DNA from: Agarivorans sp. TSD2052
Lineage (GTDB): Bacteria > Pseudomonadota > Gammaproteobacteria > Enterobacterales > Celerinatantimonadaceae
DNA length: 64,000 nt
Direction of reading: 5' to 3'
Assembly (NCBI RefSeq): GCF_023238625.1
Contig: NZ_CP096670.1
Coordinates: forward strand, 919,501 to 983,500
Shown here: one piece after another, positions 62,300 to 64,000 of the stretch
How positions within the stretch are numbered: the stretch's first letter is position 1
How the letters are laid out: each line of letters starts with the position of its first letter
The notes under the pieces: model-generated
The model's database searches: none
Seen by the model: the letters and a program-made list of their open reading frames with translations, nothing else
Told to the model about the DNA's origin: nothing
Program-made: the position numbers and the translations under genes

Positions 62300-63283
62300 T
62301 TAAATGTTAAAACAACGAATGAAATGGTCGTCAGCAAGTTGTGTGACTTCTGGGAAGCTAGTGCTGCATCGCTCTTGCGCTTGAGGGCAACGAGCGGCAA
62401 ACGGACAACCTACTGAAGTGGGGTGCCACATAGGGATGTCTCCTTTTTTAGCTCCAAGTTCACGACGACCGCTTTTAGTCGCTTCAGGCACAGCTGAAAG
62501 TAACAGTTTGGTATAAGGGTGTTGCGGAGTTTGCGTTACCTTATCACTGTTGCCCCATTCCACCATGTGGCCTACATACATCACAGCAGTTTTTTCCGCA
62601 AAGTAGCGCGCTGTCGCAATATCATGAGTGATGTACATGAAAGAAATGCCATGTTTGTCTTTTAAATCGGCCATCAGGTTCAAAATACCTAAACGGACCG
62701 ATACATCTAGCATAGAGATTGGCTCATCAGCCAAAATTACCTCAGGGTCTACCGCTAATGCTCTGGCGATGGCGACACGTTGTCGTTGTCCGCCACTTAG
62801 CTCATGAGGATATTTAGCCGCAGTTTCTACTACTGGTGAAAGGCCGACCAAATCAAGGAGTTCATGAACTAACTTAGTGACTGTATTTTTATCTGCGCGC
62901 TTATGAATCTGCAATGGGCGGGCAATATGATGATAGATAGAGTGCACTGGGTTAAGTGAGCCAAATGGGTCTTGGAAGATCATTTGCACTTGTCTAGCGT
63001 ATTCTAGGCTACCGTGTTGTTTTACAAACTCATCTAAAGGTTGTCCTTTAAAGATGATATCGCCGCCATTTTTTTCGTAAATACGCGTAAGCACTCGGGC
63101 GCCAGTACTCTTACCTGAGCCTGATTCACCCACAATGGCTAAGGCCTCACCTTTACATAGATCAAATGACACATCATTGACCGCTCTCATCAAGTTATCT
63201 TTACTTGAAGAGTGGCCCATAGGGAAATCTTTAATTAAGTTTCTAACCGATAAAACGGCTTCTTTAGGAGTGTTTGAACTCAT
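62300..63283 (-). CDS. Opp/Dpp-type ABC transporter ATPase (second subunit, OppF-like)
   Basis: A 327-residue ATPase: Walker A GESGSGKST, Q-loop IFQDPFGSLNP, signature LSGGQRQRVAIARAL, Walker B VILADEPISMLD, switch His in MYITHDIA, and the C-terminal oligopeptide-type extension with CPFAARCP and CS cysteines. I chose the ATG at 63283 with GGAG upstream; it begins 2 bases after the preceding ATPase gene ends. Opp-type importers are used by marine and thermophilic bacteria for beta-glucan oligosaccharides as well as peptides. Its position just before the phosphorylase gene favours sugar uptake. Confidence 0.9.
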   Translation of the reverse strand: MSSNTPKEAVLSVRNLIKDFPMGHSSSKDNLMRAVNDVSFDLCKGEALAIVGESGSGKSTGARVLTRIYEKNGGDIIFKGQPLDEFVKQHGSLEYARQVQMIFQDPFGSLNPVHSIYHHIARPLQIHKRADKNTVTKLVHELLDLVGLSPVVETAAKYPHELSGGQRQRVAIARALAVDPEVILADEPISMLDVSVRLGILNLMADLKDKHGISFMYITHDIATARYFAEKTAVMYVGHMVEWGNSDKVTQTPQHPYTKLLLSAVPEATKSGRRELGAKKGDIPMWHPTSVGCPFAARCPQAQERCSTSFPEVTQLADDHFIRCFNI

Positions 63284-63285
63284 CT

Positions 63286-64000
63286 CTATATCTCCAGTAT
63301 GTGGCAAGCCGCGTGGGTATTATTGGCTTGAGCACGAAGGATCGGCTCATTGGTTTTACAAACGTCTATGCAGCTTTTACAACGCTCTTGGAAATTACAG
63401 CCAGTGGGCAATTTGAGTAAGTTAACCGGATCTCCCGGAATGCCATACAAACGCTCTTTAGGGCCATGAATAGTTGGGAACGATGACACTAAACCTTTGG
63501 TGTAGGGGTGGGTCGGTTGGGTAAATACAGTTTTCGCATCGCCGAGTTCAATCAGGTTACCTGCGTACATGACGCCAATGCGGTCTGCAATCTCGCCCAT
63601 AAGGCTTAAATCATGGCTAATAAACAAAATTGAGAATCCAAATTTTTCTTTTAGATCGTACAACTCATTTAAAATTTCTCGCTCTACTACCACGTCTAGA
63701 GCGGTGGTTGGCTCATCCATGATAATCAGCTTGGGCTCAAGCGCGAGCGCAATAGCAATCACGACGCGTTGACGCATGCCGCCACTTAATTGGTGAGGGA
63801 AGCTTGTCATGCGATCGCCATGAATACCGACAATGCCTAATAGCTCTTTTGCTTTAGCTACCGCTTGTTTCTTGCTCACATCTTTATGAGCAAGAATGAC
63901 GTCAATTAACTGCTCACCAATGGTAATAACGGGGTTGAGCGAATTCATCGCACTCTGAAATACAATCGAGACATCATTCCAACGAAAAGCACGTAACTCT
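63286..64000 (-). CDS. Opp/Dpp-type ABC transporter ATPase (first subunit, OppD-like), 5' part off the window
   Basis: The last 237 residues are visible and the gene enters from beyond the right edge. Q-loop IVFQSAMNSLNP, signature LSGGMRQRVVIAIAL, Walker B KLIIMDEPTTALD, LFISHDLSL and the terminal oligopeptide extension (CNFQERCKSC) are seen; Walker A lies outside. The internal ATG at 63948 is not the start, since the frame stays open and conserved to 64000. It pairs with the downstream ATPase. Permeases and binding protein should lie to the right. Confidence 0.9.
   Translation of the reverse strand, partial: ELRAFRWNDVSIVFQSAMNSLNPVITIGEQLIDVILAHKDVSKKQAVAKAKELLGIVGIHGDRMTSFPHQLSGGMRQRVVIAIALALEPKLIIMDEPTTALDVVVEREILNELYDLKEKFGFSILFISHDLSLMGEIADRIGVMYAGNLIELGDAKTVFTQPTHPYTKGLVSSFPTIHGPKERLYGIPGDPVNLLKLPTGCNFQERCKSCIDVCKTNEPILRAQANNTHAACHILEI

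Noticed and set aside
1-64000. CRISPR arrays, rRNA, tRNA or an intact prophage
   Set aside because: No regularly spaced direct repeats, no recognisable rRNA or tRNA sequence and no phage structural genes were seen on reading the window; a dedicated tRNA or CRISPR search was not possible.

Overview
The window looks like chromosome of a marine, algal-polysaccharide-degrading gammaproteobacterium of the Alteromonadales, possibly Agarivorans-like. The evidence is close likeness to enterobacterial and Vibrio/Shewanella families (YqiJ-YqiK, YghU, GloA-NemA, PpiC, YdeP, RhlE), a moderate base composition, and a heavy load of enzymes against brown-algal polymers: two GH16 laminarinase-type lipoproteins, a double PL7 alginate-lyase-type lipoprotein, a sulfatase, a GH30 and a giant glucan phosphorylase. 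The genus is an inference from gene content. I found no rRNA, tRNA, CRISPR array, intact insertion sequence or prophage.

Layout. 1-6 kb: edge of a TRAP transporter, an AraC regulator, a periplasmic sulfatase and an octaheme cytochrome with a TPR tail. 6-10 kb: small membrane proteins and the flotillin pair yqiJ-yqiK. 10-18 kb: a DUF2339 membrane protein, a glutaredoxin-like gene followed by an in-frame ORF beyond its stop codon, a ParD-like/methionine aminopeptidase pair, and a frameshifted MFS transporter. 18-23 kb: detoxification genes (gloA-nemA, yghU), an EamA exporter and a DUF3179 protein. 23-30 kb: a cytosolic GH30 enzyme behind two LacI-type operators, an aminotransferase and small or unknown genes. 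30-34 kb: a tightly overlapping three-gene operon (MMPL/RND exporter, ferritin-like diiron protein, KAS III-like synthase). 34-45 kb: housekeeping-type genes, the PL7 lipoprotein, a small secreted CBM-like protein, an EEP-family hydrolase, an ABC1 kinase, a PEP-CTERM-like protein and a CheX-receiver fusion. 45-50 kb: fdhD with a YdeP-type molybdoenzyme, and a GGDEF-EAL protein. 51-64 kb: a CBM41-like coiled-coil membrane protein and the beta-glucan locus (GH16, GH16, LacI regulator, cupin, glucan phosphorylase, Opp-type ABC ATPases), which runs off the right edge.

How the genes work together. Seven palindromic sites with the core AAGCGCTT lie upstream of the GH30 gene, both GH16 genes, the lacI gene and the phosphorylase gene, so these probably form one regulon under the LacI protein at 57285-58286. 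The inferred route is outer-membrane GH16 cleavage of laminarin, Opp-type ABC uptake, cytosolic phosphorolysis by the 1149-residue enzyme, and removal of beta-1,6 branches by the GH30.

Other points of interest are the exporter/diiron/KAS III operon, the CheX-receiver fusion, the CBM41-like coiled-coil protein, and two convergent genes whose conserved N-termini and Shine-Dalgarno sequences point to AUC or AUU start codons.
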